Source: Calliopum simillimum (Eukaryota > Arthropoda > Insecta > Diptera > Lauxaniidae). From it: 64,000 nt of DNA. The stretch is taken from contig OX638369.1 of assembly GCA_951812925.1 (NCBI GenBank), forward strand, positions 18,691,329 to 18,755,328, in the 5' to 3' direction. How positions within the stretch are numbered: position 1 is the stretch's first letter; each line of letters begins with the position of its first letter. This document shows positions 21,311 through 32,039 of this stretch, in pieces. The position numbers were made by a program, and so were the translations under genes. The notes beneath the pieces were generated by a model. It was not told the origin of the DNA and did no database searches. It was given only the letters and a program-made list of their open reading frames with translations.

Positions 21311-23290
21311 AAAAATCTTCCGTCTTTTTAACGTCTTATTATTCAACGTTTCAATAGAATTTATGGAAGTATTCAACATTTCTCGAATTTATTCCCCTTT
21401 TTCTAGTTTCACAACATGTTATGATCTTTTAAACAACTTCCAAAATTTTAAATATTTTATCGATTGTAAGACATTTACGGCTTTTTAAAACATTTTTCGA
21501 ACTTTAAAAAGATACATTTCGATATTCAACGTGTTTAGTGTTTTCCACTTATTTAAATTTTTTCGATTTTCCAAAACATTTTTGGACATTTTAACATTTT
21601 TCGATTTAACCCCCACCATTCATAGACTTGTTCAATATTTTATCATTCTCATCAACATTTCTGAATTTTATACTACGTTTACTATCTTATCAACATTTCT
21701 GAACCTTATCAACTTTTTTAAGGTATACTTGAGCATTTTAAAACATCTTTTGAGTGGTAAGCGTGAATCGATCGCGCACAATTTTAGTCTCAATCAGTCT
21801 ACAACCCTAAGCATTTTCTATACATAGTTTCATGCATTGCGCTTTATCCGTTATCGTTATTTCAACAGAAGTCTATTTACTATCATCCATTATAAACAAT
21901 TATAAAGGCCAACCTAATACCCATACATTCTGTAACATTTTCCGACGTTATCAACATTTTTGGAAGTATTTTCGATCTTATCAACATTTATCAACTTTTT
22001 TAATTTTTATTTTTTTTTTTCAATCAATCAAACCTTTTGCAATTTTATTCAACACATTCCATTTCATCAACATTTTTTAACTTCCATCTTATCAATATTT
22101 ATTGACATTTTTTCAATCTCGTCAACATTTTTCGACCTTATCAACATTTATCGACTATTTAAATTCTTTTCAATCTTATCAACATTTTTTGATTATTTTT
22201 CAACATTTTTCGACCTTATCAACATTTGTCAATTACTTAAACTTTTTTTAATGTTACTAACATTTTTGATTTTTTTTTAATTCAACATTTTTGGAAATTA
22301 TCAACATTTATCGACTTTTAAATTTTTTTCAATCTTATCAACATTTTGGTTTTTTTATTAATTGAAATTTTTTTCAATCTTATCTACGTTTTTGATTTTT
22401 TTATTAATTGAAATTTTTTCCAACATTTTTCGACCTAATCAATATTTATCGACTATTTAAATTCTTTTCAATCTTATCAACATTTTTTGATTTTTTTTCA
22501 ACATTTTTCGACCTTATCAACATTTATCGATTATTTTTGATTTTTTTTTTCAACATTTTTCGAACTTATCAACATTTATCGACTTTTAAATTTCTTTCAA
22601 TCTTGTCAACATTTTTGATTTTCTTATTTATTTAAATGTTTTTCAATCTTATCAACATTTCTGATTTTTTTTCAACATTTTACGACCTTATCAACATTTT
22701 CGCCTGTTTAAATTTTTTTTAATCTTATCAACATTTTTGATATTTTTTCAACATTTTTCGAACTTATAAACATTTTTGCTTATATAAATTTTTTTCAATC
22801 TTATCAACATTTTTGATTTTTTTTACATTTTTCGACCTTATCAACATTTATCAAATATTTAAATTTTTTTCAATCTTGTCAACATTTTTGATTTTTTTAT
22901 TTATTTAAATTTTTTTCAATCTTATCAACATTTTTGATATTTTTTTCAACATTTTTCGACCTTATCAACATTTTCGCCAATTTAAATTTTTTTCAATCTT
23001 ATCACATTTTTTGGTTTTTTTTTCAACATTTTTCAACCTTATCAACATTTATTGACTTTTCTAAAAAGTTTTCAATCTTGTCCACAAGTTAAATTTTATT
23101 CAATCTTATCCACATTTTTTGATTTTTTTCAACATTTTTTGACCTTATCAACATTTATTAACTTTTCCAAATCTAATCGAAACTTTTGATTTTGATCATA
23201 ACTTTTCTACCTTATCAACATTTTTTGATATTATCAACATTTTTTGATCTTATCAACATTTTACGATTTTATCGACATTTTTCGACATTA
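21310..23290. repeat. TCAACATTTTTCGAC minisatellite, block 2, with ~75-bp higher-order unit
   Basis: From 22040 on, a higher-order unit is visible: TTTTTTCAACATTTTTCGAC, CTTATCAACATTTATCGAC, TTTTTAAATTTTTTTCAATC, TTATCAACATTTTTGA. It repeats about every 75-80 bases with small changes, so this block has been more recently homogenised than blocks 1a and 1b. It runs up to the left target duplication of the foldback element. Confidence 0.85.
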
Positions 23291-23332
23291 GAAATCTTTT
23301 TCTCTTAACAATGTGCGGCCTTTTTTTCAAAA

Positions 23333-23340
23333 GTTTTACA
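23333..23340. other. 8-bp target-site duplication, left copy
   Basis: GTTTTACA immediately before the terminal CAGACC of the foldback element. The identical octamer follows the other end at 25977-25984. Confidence 0.85.
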
Positions 23341-23690
23341 CAGACCTTGAAACTTTTAAACTTTTATTCAAAAAGTTTTGCAATTGCAAGTTTTTGAAAA
23401 CTTTTATTGTATGAAAGTTTATAAAAACTTTTATTTTTAAAAGTTTTTAAAAACTTTTTCAAAAAACTCTTTCAAAAAACTTTTAAAAATAAAAGTTTTT
23501 TATAAAAGTTTTTAAAAACTTTTATAAAAGTTTTTAAAAACTTTTACCCATAAAAGTTTTTGTATAAAAGTTTTTTGAAAAAGTTTTTAAAAACTTTTAT
23601 TTTTAAAAGTTTTTTATAAAAGTTTTTGAAAAAACATCTCATATAAAAGTTTTTTTTTTTGGAAAAAAACATGGCAAAAAAAAGAAATAC
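23341..23690. repeat. AAAAGTTTTT subterminal block, left arm
   Basis: Self-complementary AAAAGTTTTTATAAAAGTTT words repeated for about 350 bp. Each word can pair both with its neighbours and with the block at 25690-25976. Confidence 0.9.
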
Positions 23691-23764
23691 CTTGAAAAAA
23701 ATCCAGTGACTGAAGTATTACAAATTAGACGCTTATCTATAGAGCTGAAAGATAAAATGCGACT

Positions 23765-24600
23765 GTTTGAGCCCATTTCGGTGAAAAAATTTTATTGCAC
23801 CAATCGAAGGGGACAGGTCGAAAAAAGATTTTGGACAAGACCAGGGGTAGCCCCGACCCCTCTAAGTGACCGATTTGGGCCCATTTTGGTGAAAAAATTT
23901 TATTGCACCAATCGATGGGGAAAGGTTAAAAATACATTTTGTACATGACCAGAGGAGTCCCCGACCCCTCTAAGAGACCGATTTGGGCCCATTTTGGTGA
24001 AAAATTTTTATTGCACCAATCGATGGGGAAAGGTCGATAATAGGTTTTGGACATGACCAGGGTTGTCCCCGACCCTTCCAAGTGACCGATTTGGGCCCAT
24101 TTTGGTGAATAATTTTTATTGCACCAATCGATGAAGAAAGGTCGAAAATAGATTCTGGACATGACAAGAGGAGTCCCCGACCCCTCTAAGTGACCGATTT
24201 GGGCCCATTTTGGTGAAAAATTTTTATTGCACCAATCGATGGGGAAAGGTCGAAAATAGGTTTTGGACATGACCAGGGGTGTCCCCGACCACTCCAAGTG
24301 ACCGATTTGGGTCCATTTTGGTGAAAAATTTTTATTGCACCAATCGATGGGAAAAGGTTGAAAATACATTTTGGACATGTCAAGAGGAGTCCCCGACCCC
24401 TCTAAGTGACCGATTTGGGCCCATTTTGGTGAATAATTTTTATTGGACCAATCGATGAAGAAAGGTAGAAAATAGATTCTGGACATGACTCAAGGGTGTC
24501 CCCGACCCCTCTAAATAACCGTTTTGGACGCCTTTTATAAAAAAAAATTTTATTGCACCAATCTATGGGAAATTGTGGAACATACATTTTGGACATGACC
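23765..24600. repeat. 108-bp tandem array, left arm, nearly 8 copies
   Basis: Units carry GCACCAATCGATGGGGAAAG, AAATAGRTTTTGGACATGAC, CGACCCCTCTAAGTGACCG and TTGGGCCCATTTTGGTGAA. The minus strand stays open for 186 codons as a 36-residue repeat with cores such as PIDWCNKNFSPKWAQIGHLE. I regard this as a consequence of the unit length rather than a gene. Confidence 0.95.
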
Positions 24601-24770
24601 AAATGTACCTCTGGCTACTCTTGTGACCGTTTATTGCCATATTTTTAAAATTTCGTTAGTGGACATTCAAATGACAAAAAAATAGAGCATAACCTACTGC
24701 ATCTGGCGCTGCTGTAGCTTTTGCTTTTATTTTTTGTTATTGAATATGTATGCACATTCTTATTTTCCTT

Positions 24771-24852
24771 ATACATACTCACATATGTATGTGCATAATG
24801 TTTTTCTACCTATGATCACTTGCAAATTCAGATTTTACCGAACTTGCATGCG
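24771..24852. other. Loop of the foldback element
   Basis: Unpaired 82-base centre, from ATACATACTCACATATGTAT to AACTTGCATGCG, between TTATTTTCCTT and its inverse AAGGAAAATAA. Confidence 0.85.
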
Positions 24853-25029
24853 AAGGAAAATAAGAATGTGCTTACATATTCAATAACAAAAAATAAAAGC
24901 AAAAGCTACAGCAGCGCCAGATGCAGTAGGTTATGCTCTATTTTTTTGTCATTTGAATGTCCACTAACGAAATTGTAAAAATATGGCAATAAACGGTCAC
25001 AGGAGTAGCCGGAGGTACATTTGGTCATG

Positions 25030-25640
25030 TCCAAAATGTATGTTCCACATTTTCCCATCGATTGGTGCAATAAAATTTTTTCACCAAAATGGGCCCAAAT
25101 CGGTCACTTAGAGGAGTCGGAGACACCTTTGGTCATGTCTAGAATCTATTTTCAACCTTTCCTCATCGATTGGTGCAATAAAATTTTTTCACCAAAATGG
25201 GCCCAAATCGGTCACTTACAGGGGTCGGGGACACCCCTGGTCATGTCCAAAATCTATTTTCGACCTTTCTCCATCGATTGGTGCAATAAAAATTTTTCAC
25301 CAAAATGGGCCCAAATCGGTCAATTAGAGGGGTCGGGGACACCCCTGGTCATGTCCAAAATGTATTTTCGACCTTTCCCCATCGATTGGTGCAATAAAAA
25401 TTTTTCACCAAAATGGGCCCAAATCGGTCACTTAGAGGGGTCTGGGACACCCCTGGTCATGTCCAAAATCTATTTTCGACCTTTCCCCATCGATTGGTGC
25501 AATAAAAATTTTTCACCAAAATGGGCCCAAATCGGTCACTTAGAGGGGTCGGGGACTCCTCTGGTCATGTCCAAAATGTATTTTCAACCTTTCCACATCG
25601 ATTGGTGCAATAAATTTTTTTTACAAAATTGGGAGCTTTT
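25030..25640. repeat. 108-bp tandem array, right arm, about 5.6 copies
   Basis: Inverse of the left-arm array with about two fewer units. The plus strand is open for 232 codons as the same 36-residue repeat. Confidence 0.95.
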
Positions 25641-25689
25641 TGCAAGGTATTTATTTCCCAAAAAAAAACTTTTATGCGACAGATTTTAT

Positions 25690-25976
25690 AAAAACTTTCA
25701 TGAAAAACTTCTTGCTTAGAAGTTTTTATATAAAAGTTTTTGAAGTTTTTATATAAAAGTTTTTGAAAAAACTTTTATATAAAAACTTTTATAAAAAACT
25801 CTTTAAGGATAAAAGTTTTTAAAACTTTTATTTTTAAAAGTTTTTTTTATAAGTTTTTTAAAACTTTTATTTCAAAAAGTTTAAAGTTTTTAAAAACTTT
25901 TATCTAAATGATTTAAAAGTTTTTAGTCTAAATAAACCTAAAAAAAAACTTTTAAAAAAGTTTATTTCAGGGTCTG
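25690..25976. repeat. AAAAGTTTTT subterminal block, right arm
   Basis: Counterpart of 23341-23690, shorter and more degraded, ending in TTTCAGGGTCTG at the terminus. Confidence 0.85.
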
Positions 25977-25984
25977 GTTTTACA
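25977..25984. other. 8-bp target-site duplication, right copy
   Basis: GTTTTACA, identical to 23333-23340. Confidence 0.85.
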
Positions 25985-25989
25985 GCATT

Positions 25990-27740
25990 TGTCAGCACTT
26001 TTCGACAATATATTACGATTGTCTAGTGCTTTTAACTTTACGACGTAGGAGATTGAGTTAATTGGAACTTGGGTTGATTAAAATTTAATTTTTGCATAAG
26101 CAACTGAGTTTTTGGGACACAAAACTTGCTGAACTTTACTAAAAATAAGAATCACCTGTGAAGTTTGAAGACTTTCATAACAAAAATTACTATTTTTAGG
26201 CAATTCTACTGCGCAAATAAGTCGATTTTGATAAGCAGACCAAATTGACTAACGATGTTGCTGATGCTGATTTGTGCCACACCACAGTCACCTCAACACA
26301 GGTGTCTACATATTTGTGATTCCCGAACGAAATGAACAATAATTACATGTTCAGATGCTCCAACAATAAATCCCATAGCGGGAAAACTGATTGTTTTCAC
26401 AGAACAGCCTAGAATGGGTACTGATTGTATTTTACCAACACAAATGCATAGGAACCTAATACTCTCACCGGAATAATTTACACTTACTTTATGCATGACA
26501 ACAAGTAAGCAAGTACATTGGTGGCGCAACAACACATTGTTTATCATAAATAAAAGTGAATTTTTGCTTTACCGTATTTCATATACGGATACACCAACAC
26601 TTTCTCATTGAAATCCCAATAGGACACAACAACAACCAATCACAACGAGGAAACTGCACAACGCACACACACACTCTGGATGCAGCATTGAGTTTCCAAA
26701 AAATTTCATTATAATAAGTTTATAGAGTTGCCAACACAAATAAACAAACATTGCATAGTAAATCTACAACTTGCTGGCAAAAAACAACAATATTGTTAAA
26801 AATAGGAAAAGCAACAACAACAACAGAAAATAAAAATCTTTGGCAAGTGGAGACTCTGGGTAAAATTATAACCATGAAAATAACAGCAATAGAATGAAGC
26901 AGCAGCAGCAACTGCAGGAAAAATACATTTCCATTGTGTGTGATAGCAACTCGTCGTCGTTACATTGGGTTTCATTTGTAACTGTAGTATACTGTACTCA
27001 TTTATGATAGTGTTAGTCCTAAGTACACAGACACACATATGTAACATACATATGTGCATATTCAAAAAGAGTTTTCTTACGGTTACAACAGCAGTTGCCA
27101 AAAACAAAAAAAAAACTTAATATTTTTTGGCAATTCTTGTCACATGGGCAACATTGTATCTCTACAGCAGTTAGTTGTAGGCAACAATTTGCTGTTGCTT
27201 TCCAATTGTATGTTGCTCATCATTGTTGTCCTTGTTGTAGGTATCATCTACTATGTACCATGTACGAGTATATAGAAAATAATGGCTTTCATTATTTGTT
27301 GTCATAAATTTTATGACACATTTAAATTGCAATTAACTTAAATGTTGGCAAAAAATTTTGTATAAGAAATAAAAACAACAACTTTTTTGGCTTAATATTC
27401 AACAAATTATTGCAAACATTAAAAGATTTAGCAAAGCAATAAAATTAATATGCAACATTCTATAAATAATGCGGCATAATTTGTTGGTTTTTCTCACAAA
27501 AATATTAAAGTATTTAATGAAAACTTATGGTTTTAGGTTCAAGCACTTGGCAGATAATAGAAAAATCCTCTCAAAGCTTGAATTTGCTTATTTTTCTGCC
27601 TGCAGTCACTTTTGAAATAAATTAAATACCAGCACGCCATTCATAGATTATCGACAATAAACTTTACCTCCTTTATGATACGTATATGTATATTTTTTTC
27701 CAACCGGAAAGACGAAAAACGATACTTTACATATTTCACT
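25990..27740. other. No gene seen
   Basis: CAACAA and GCAGCA microsatellites near 26810-26920 and short chance ORFs. No recognised domain or RNA gene. Confidence 0.4.
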
Positions 27741-27749
27741 CCTGAGTTT

Positions 27750-28258
27750 TCATGAAATTATTACCAAAAAAATGGAACCCATTTGCTCTGGATCCCTCCT
27801 TAACGAGTTATATGAAAAATTTTTAATATCCTTCCTTGGCGTTAATTGATGCAGCAATTTAGCCGTGGTAGCGCAGTATGCCATTAAGGACTTGTCACTG
27901 CCCACTCTAAAACCAAAATTTCATAAAAATCGATACTGCATTTTAGCTATGAGAGCGTATTTACCATTTATTGACGTGGCACCACATACTTTAAAATATA
28001 AAGGTGATATATTATCGTTCCTTAGCGTTAACCCTATCTCCATATCAAATTTCATAAAAATATATACAGTGGCTTAGCCGTGAGATCGTTTTTTTTTTCA
28101 TTTAGAGGCGTGACACCGCCCACTTTAAGAAAAAAAAGAAAATCTTATGCACTGCTCCTTTTGAAAACCTTTCCAACAAATTAAAAATCAAGCGAATATA
28201 ATGAGATTTAGGCGTAGAAACAGGGAATGAACCGATCTCATTTGCCTATTTATGTATA
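27750..28258. repeat. Dispersed repeat with GGCGTGACACCGCCCAC motifs, copy 1
   Basis: Repeated phrases: TTCATAAAAATCGATRC, GGCTTAGCCGTGAGATCGTT, TTTAGAGGCGTGACACCGCC, CACTGCTCCT, AGAAACAGGGAATGAACCGA and TTTATGTATAG. The same phrases in the same order make up 58960-59770, where they are tandemly reiterated. It has no ORF and is a non-coding element of uncertain class. Confidence 0.75.
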
Positions 28259-28639
28259 GTTAGGTATAAATGTTATTGATTTTAAGGTTTTCCCGGAATA
28301 AATGCCAACATTTTTTTTGACTAAGACAAGCTTGAGCAAAAAAGCATTTATAAGCATTGCGAAATCATTGAGTAGTGTAAGGCCAGTCTTTGAATCATCT
28401 TCTAGATTGTAAAAGAAAATTTGTTCAAGAGTTTTAAATCTAGTTCTGCCAAGAGCACAGTGATTCACAGTAGATGTTCTAAATACTCCTCTTCGCCGTT
28501 ATCACATCAGCGATATCTACCATCAGCTTAATTGCCGATTCTATGAGCATGATAACTGTCAAGACAGTGGCCAGTGATGGTTCCAACAGTTATACATGTT
28601 TTACAAGATAAAAAGAGAAAGTAGTTTGTTTATCTTTAA

Positions 28640-29376
28640 AGAATATTGACCAACAAGTTTTGGTTGTTTTCCTAATATTTGAGTCCATATCTCAAAAACG
28701 CTTTCAGTATAGCGTTTTGAAGCTTTTGCTTATATGGGAGGTGCGACGCCCTCTTGTCCGAATTTGTTCAGTTTTTTATCAGAGCTTGCGCTTACAATTC
28801 GTAGTACTTATGTGTATTGTGGTTGCATTGTCGTGAAAAATACTCCTAAAATTGCATTTTGAATATATTTTTTGTATTGTCGGTAGGCGTGCCCGTTGAC
28901 CGATTTTGCTCATTTTCAATCCCCCGAGCTTTGACGACGGAGGCAGTGTACCAAATTTAATTGAATTATCTTGCTCAGTTTTCCCAAAAAGTGTATTTCA
29001 ACACACAGCCAGCCAGCCAGCCAGCCAGCCGGCCAGCCAGCCAGCCAGCCAGACAGACGGACATGGCTATATCGACTCAGGAGGTGACGCTGATCAAGAA
29101 TATATATACTTTTCTATACCTGCCACGCATCCTTCTCTGCGTTACAAACGGAAGGACAAAGTGAATATACCCTGGGTGTAGGGTATAAAAAACTGACTGA
29201 CACTGACTTCATGTTTTTTGTTTTCTCTCCGTTTCACATTTGTCATTGTAAAAGTGATAATAAATGAGCTTTTCTATTTTGTACCAAATAGCAAAAAAAG
29301 TACTAAAACTGTCCAAAAAGTACCAAAATTATTAAATACATTTGTGGTAAAATTTTGACCATTGGGTGATTCTAGT
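28640..29376. mobile_element. mini-me/DINE-1-like non-autonomous element, copy 1
   Basis: The order is TTTTGAAGCTTTTGCTTATA with GGGAGGTGCGACGCC, then CGAGCTTTGACGACGGAGGC, a (GCCA)n tract at 29005-29057 running into GACAGACGGAC, then ATGGCTATATCGACTCAGGA, GCTGATCAAGAATATATATA and GGGTGTAGGGTATAAAAAAC. A tetranucleotide tract next to an ATATCGACTC...CTGATCAAGAATATATA core is the known layout of dipteran mini-me/DINE-1-type (Helitron-related) elements. A second copy with the same end (GATTCTAG then T) is at 55370-57073. Confidence 0.55.
29005..29062. repeat. (GCCA)n microsatellite
   Basis: About a dozen GCCA tetranucleotides with one GGCC interruption, grading into GACAGACGGAC. It is a proto-microsatellite within the mini-me-like element. 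Confidence 0.95.
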
Positions 29377-30070
29377 ATAATGTTATAGTGCTGTAAAGGA
29401 AGTGATACGCTTAACGGTTCCCGTTCGATGAGTACGCCCGCTTTTTCCTGTTCGTTAGCAATTTCGTTACCCTTTATACCAAGCGTGCCAACGTGAAACA
29501 AAAGTGATCCAACCTTGACTCGCTTACAACAAGCATAATATTTCTATATTTTGCAAATTTCTTGGAATAACTACACCCATGTTTATTTTTTTTGGCTCGT
29601 TTACTACAAACACAATATTTCAAGAACAAACAACAACAGTTTTTCATGAGTGTTGTAGTTCCAAGAAATTTGGTAAATATTGAAACATTGTACTTGTTGT
29701 AAGGTTAATCCAAAAACAACAAAAACCAATTTTCATGGGTGTAGTAATTCCGAGAAATTATCAAACTATTAAAAAATTTATTGATTTTGTTGTTGACGAG
29801 CCAAAATTCTACGCCAACTGCGCTTGACTCAGTGATTTTGAAAAGCTAACACCCTTGCTCTATGCCGTAATGACCACATACCTAGTTGAGGCATGTTTTT
29901 GACGTACTGCTGAGGACTCGACATCAATTGTGATCGCATCCATTTCCAACGTGGCAATTTAGACTTTAATGTTGCATTATAGGTGGGAATGAAAATCGCA
30001 ACTCACACTTCAGCTTCTTGTATGGAGCCGTCCATATAAATAATAATAGAACTCAATGAATCTGAAGCTT
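29377..30070 (-). pseudogene. LINE RNase H domain relic, split by a MITE
   Basis: RNase H cleaves the RNA strand of RNA-DNA hybrids during retrotransposition in the R1/I/Loa-type LINEs. On the minus strand the start of the domain reads IYMDGSIQEAEV, a stop codon, then VAIFIPTYNATLKSKLP. The later part reads VGTLGIKGNEIANEQEKAG, matching the conserved PGHxGIxGNExADExAK region with several losses, and then EREPLSVSLPL. A 301-bp insertion (29522-29822) with an 8-bp target duplication interrupts it, and the frame is continuous when the insertion is skipped. Stops and lost residues make it dead. Confidence 0.65.
29522..29822. mobile_element. 301-bp MITE with 8-bp target duplication CTTGACTC
   Basis: CTTGACTC occurs at 29514-29521 and 29823-29830. 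Inside, CTTACAACAAGYATAATATTTC and AAATTTCTTGGAATAACTAC are followed by their inverse (29644-29703), and a third arm containing CATGGGTGTAGTAATTCC follows. The LINE RNase H frame resumes exactly across the duplication, which independently supports these borders. The outermost few bases do not form a good inverted repeat, so the superfamily is open. An 8-bp duplication would suit hAT or P. Confidence 0.65.
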
Positions 30071-30079
30071 GATTGACTC

Positions 30080-32000
30080 AGGTCTCTCTCGATTTTATGT
30101 TTACAGAGATCTTCCTATCAAGATGAAATGTTGGTTTACAGTATTCAGTCGATTTTTTACAAACGGAACTTGATCTGAAGCTTAAGCATCAACTTTTATC
30201 GGTCGTGGAGTGGCATGTGAATCTTTTTGTTGAAGAAAGTTTTAAGGGCACCCATAACGCTTAAGCACATAAATTGTTGAATTATTTTAGTGTGCGACAC
30301 CTTCTAAGGAAACTTTAGTCGAACGATTTTTAATTTTTTCATTGAATTTTCCTTTGGTACAAAATCTGCAAACTGCAAAATATTCGAACTTATGCCTTCT
30401 TTCGCTGTACTTTCCTTGGATGTTGTGTAATATGTTATAGTGTTGATGTTTTCTATGTCATTATTGGCCATTATTGGATGGTTTTAACGGAAAGTTTTTG
30501 ATCGTGAATTCAAATAAGAGCAAGAAACCATAGCTTAAACTGGAAAATCAACCATTAACACGATACAAAATCAAATGGAAATCGGGCATGAAAAAGTCAG
30601 TAGCAAAAATAAAAGAGTAGTCAATAATATAATCAATATTACAGTACAGTTATATTTTCAAACAGCTGTCTGATTAAATTAACAGTATTCTCACATGACG
30701 TTAAATCATCTCAGTGAAACAAAAGCTTGCCCATTAATTTCTTTCCCTCGCAATCAGTTGCCAAGAGAACGAGCTATAAATGTAAGTTAATTACGGTCAA
30801 AAGTTATCTCCAACACTTAAGCTATATTTGTGAGAAAAAGGTTTCATTAGGCCGAAACTAATATTCACACTTACATAAAAACGTACAGATAAATTCATCA
30901 AAGTAGCTTACCTGAAAGAGAAAGACAAAAAAAAAAAAGATATATAAAATTTTTATTCAAAAAAGTGTTTATTGTCCGAAATATTACTAAGATAAAAGCA
31001 TTTTTATTATTGTCATCATACAAACTCTCTTCAAATTACGCATATCTCATAAACAACTTATGCACAGGATAAATAAACACACACGTATGCACACACACAG
31101 AGGAAAAAGGAAAAAACGGCATCAGTAGATGTGGCAACTAATGAGGCTTTCAAGTGGCACAACATGGCATGGCAAGCAACAGGACCCAAATTGCAATTTT
31201 TATTATGCGAACATAATGAAATGCGCACTACACATGAATAAAAGGACAATTCATCAGCTGCGACCATAGGACCAGGACCAAACTTCTGTTTAGGCGGAAG
31301 AACACAAATATAAATACAATGCAGGCAAAATAATACGGTACACTCGTATGTATGTATACAACAAGCGCATGAAATCACAAAAGAAATAAAATAAAATCAA
31401 ATCTGATCTAATTTAATCTAATAATATATATAATGTAATAAATTAACTCAATTACGTATATATCTATGTATTACATACACAAATGCATACATATGCTAGT
31501 ATGTCTATATAATAGAAAGTGCGAGAAATTGTGTCATATTTGGAGAAGAATAGCATGAGAAATGAGTTTAACTCGGATATGTTTTATTGCCTCAATTCAC
31601 CAACCAAATGAATGACGTTAAGTTATTCGTCATAATCAAGTGTTTGGGCGTAGGGGCTTGTTACCGAAAATGTAATTTTGCACTTTTTTCTGAATTCTAC
31701 TTGTATTGTGTGAGAAATTTTTAGGCGTAAAGTAATTTTCATTGTTGCTTCAATGTCACACATGTCACAAAATAGATCAAATATTTATTTTGGCATTGTT
31801 TGGGGTCTATTGTTATGACATAAAATATTTCGGTAAATTTATTTTCGACTTTTTTTTTTTCTTCTTCGGGCTTTTTTTATATTCATCAGCATCTGTAAGT
31901 ATCTAAGCGTAGCTAAGGCTTTTTGTCAGTTAGTGTTATTTAATGGAATTTGAGTCAAGGAGAAAATATTGGCAACACAGTGCTCTTTATATAGTAGTAA
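30080..32000. other. No gene seen
   Basis: Short ORFs without motifs and AT-rich sequence. No RNA gene or element with clear ends. Confidence 0.4.
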
Positions 32001-32039
32001 ATCATTTATTTCTTAAAAATAACAATTACATAAAAGCTT

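Larger units (their letters stand above)
23341..25976. mobile_element. 2.6-kb foldback element with hAT-like ends
   Basis: The left terminus is CAGACCTTGAAA and the reverse complement of the right terminus is CAGACCCTGAAA. Both are bordered by the same octamer, GTTTTACA. Eight-base target duplications and CA(G)-type ends are features of hAT transposons. Almost the whole element is one inverted repeat. Each arm has a subterminal AAAAGTTTTT block, then an array of 108-bp units, then a unique inner segment, and the arms meet at an 82-base loop (24771-24852). No transposase is encoded. Inner arm segments are nearly identical, with few mismatches between 24601-24770 and 24853-25022, so the copy is young or the arms are kept alike by conversion. 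Confidence 0.85.

Noticed and set aside
23106..23114. TTATCCACA, a DnaA-box-like nonamer
   Set aside because: It is one variant of the TTATCAACA word of the minisatellite in eukaryotic DNA. Not a replication origin.
22040..23290. Regular short repeats resembling a CRISPR array
   Set aside because: Units are degenerate, AT-rich and contiguous with no unique spacers, and the sequence is from a eukaryote.
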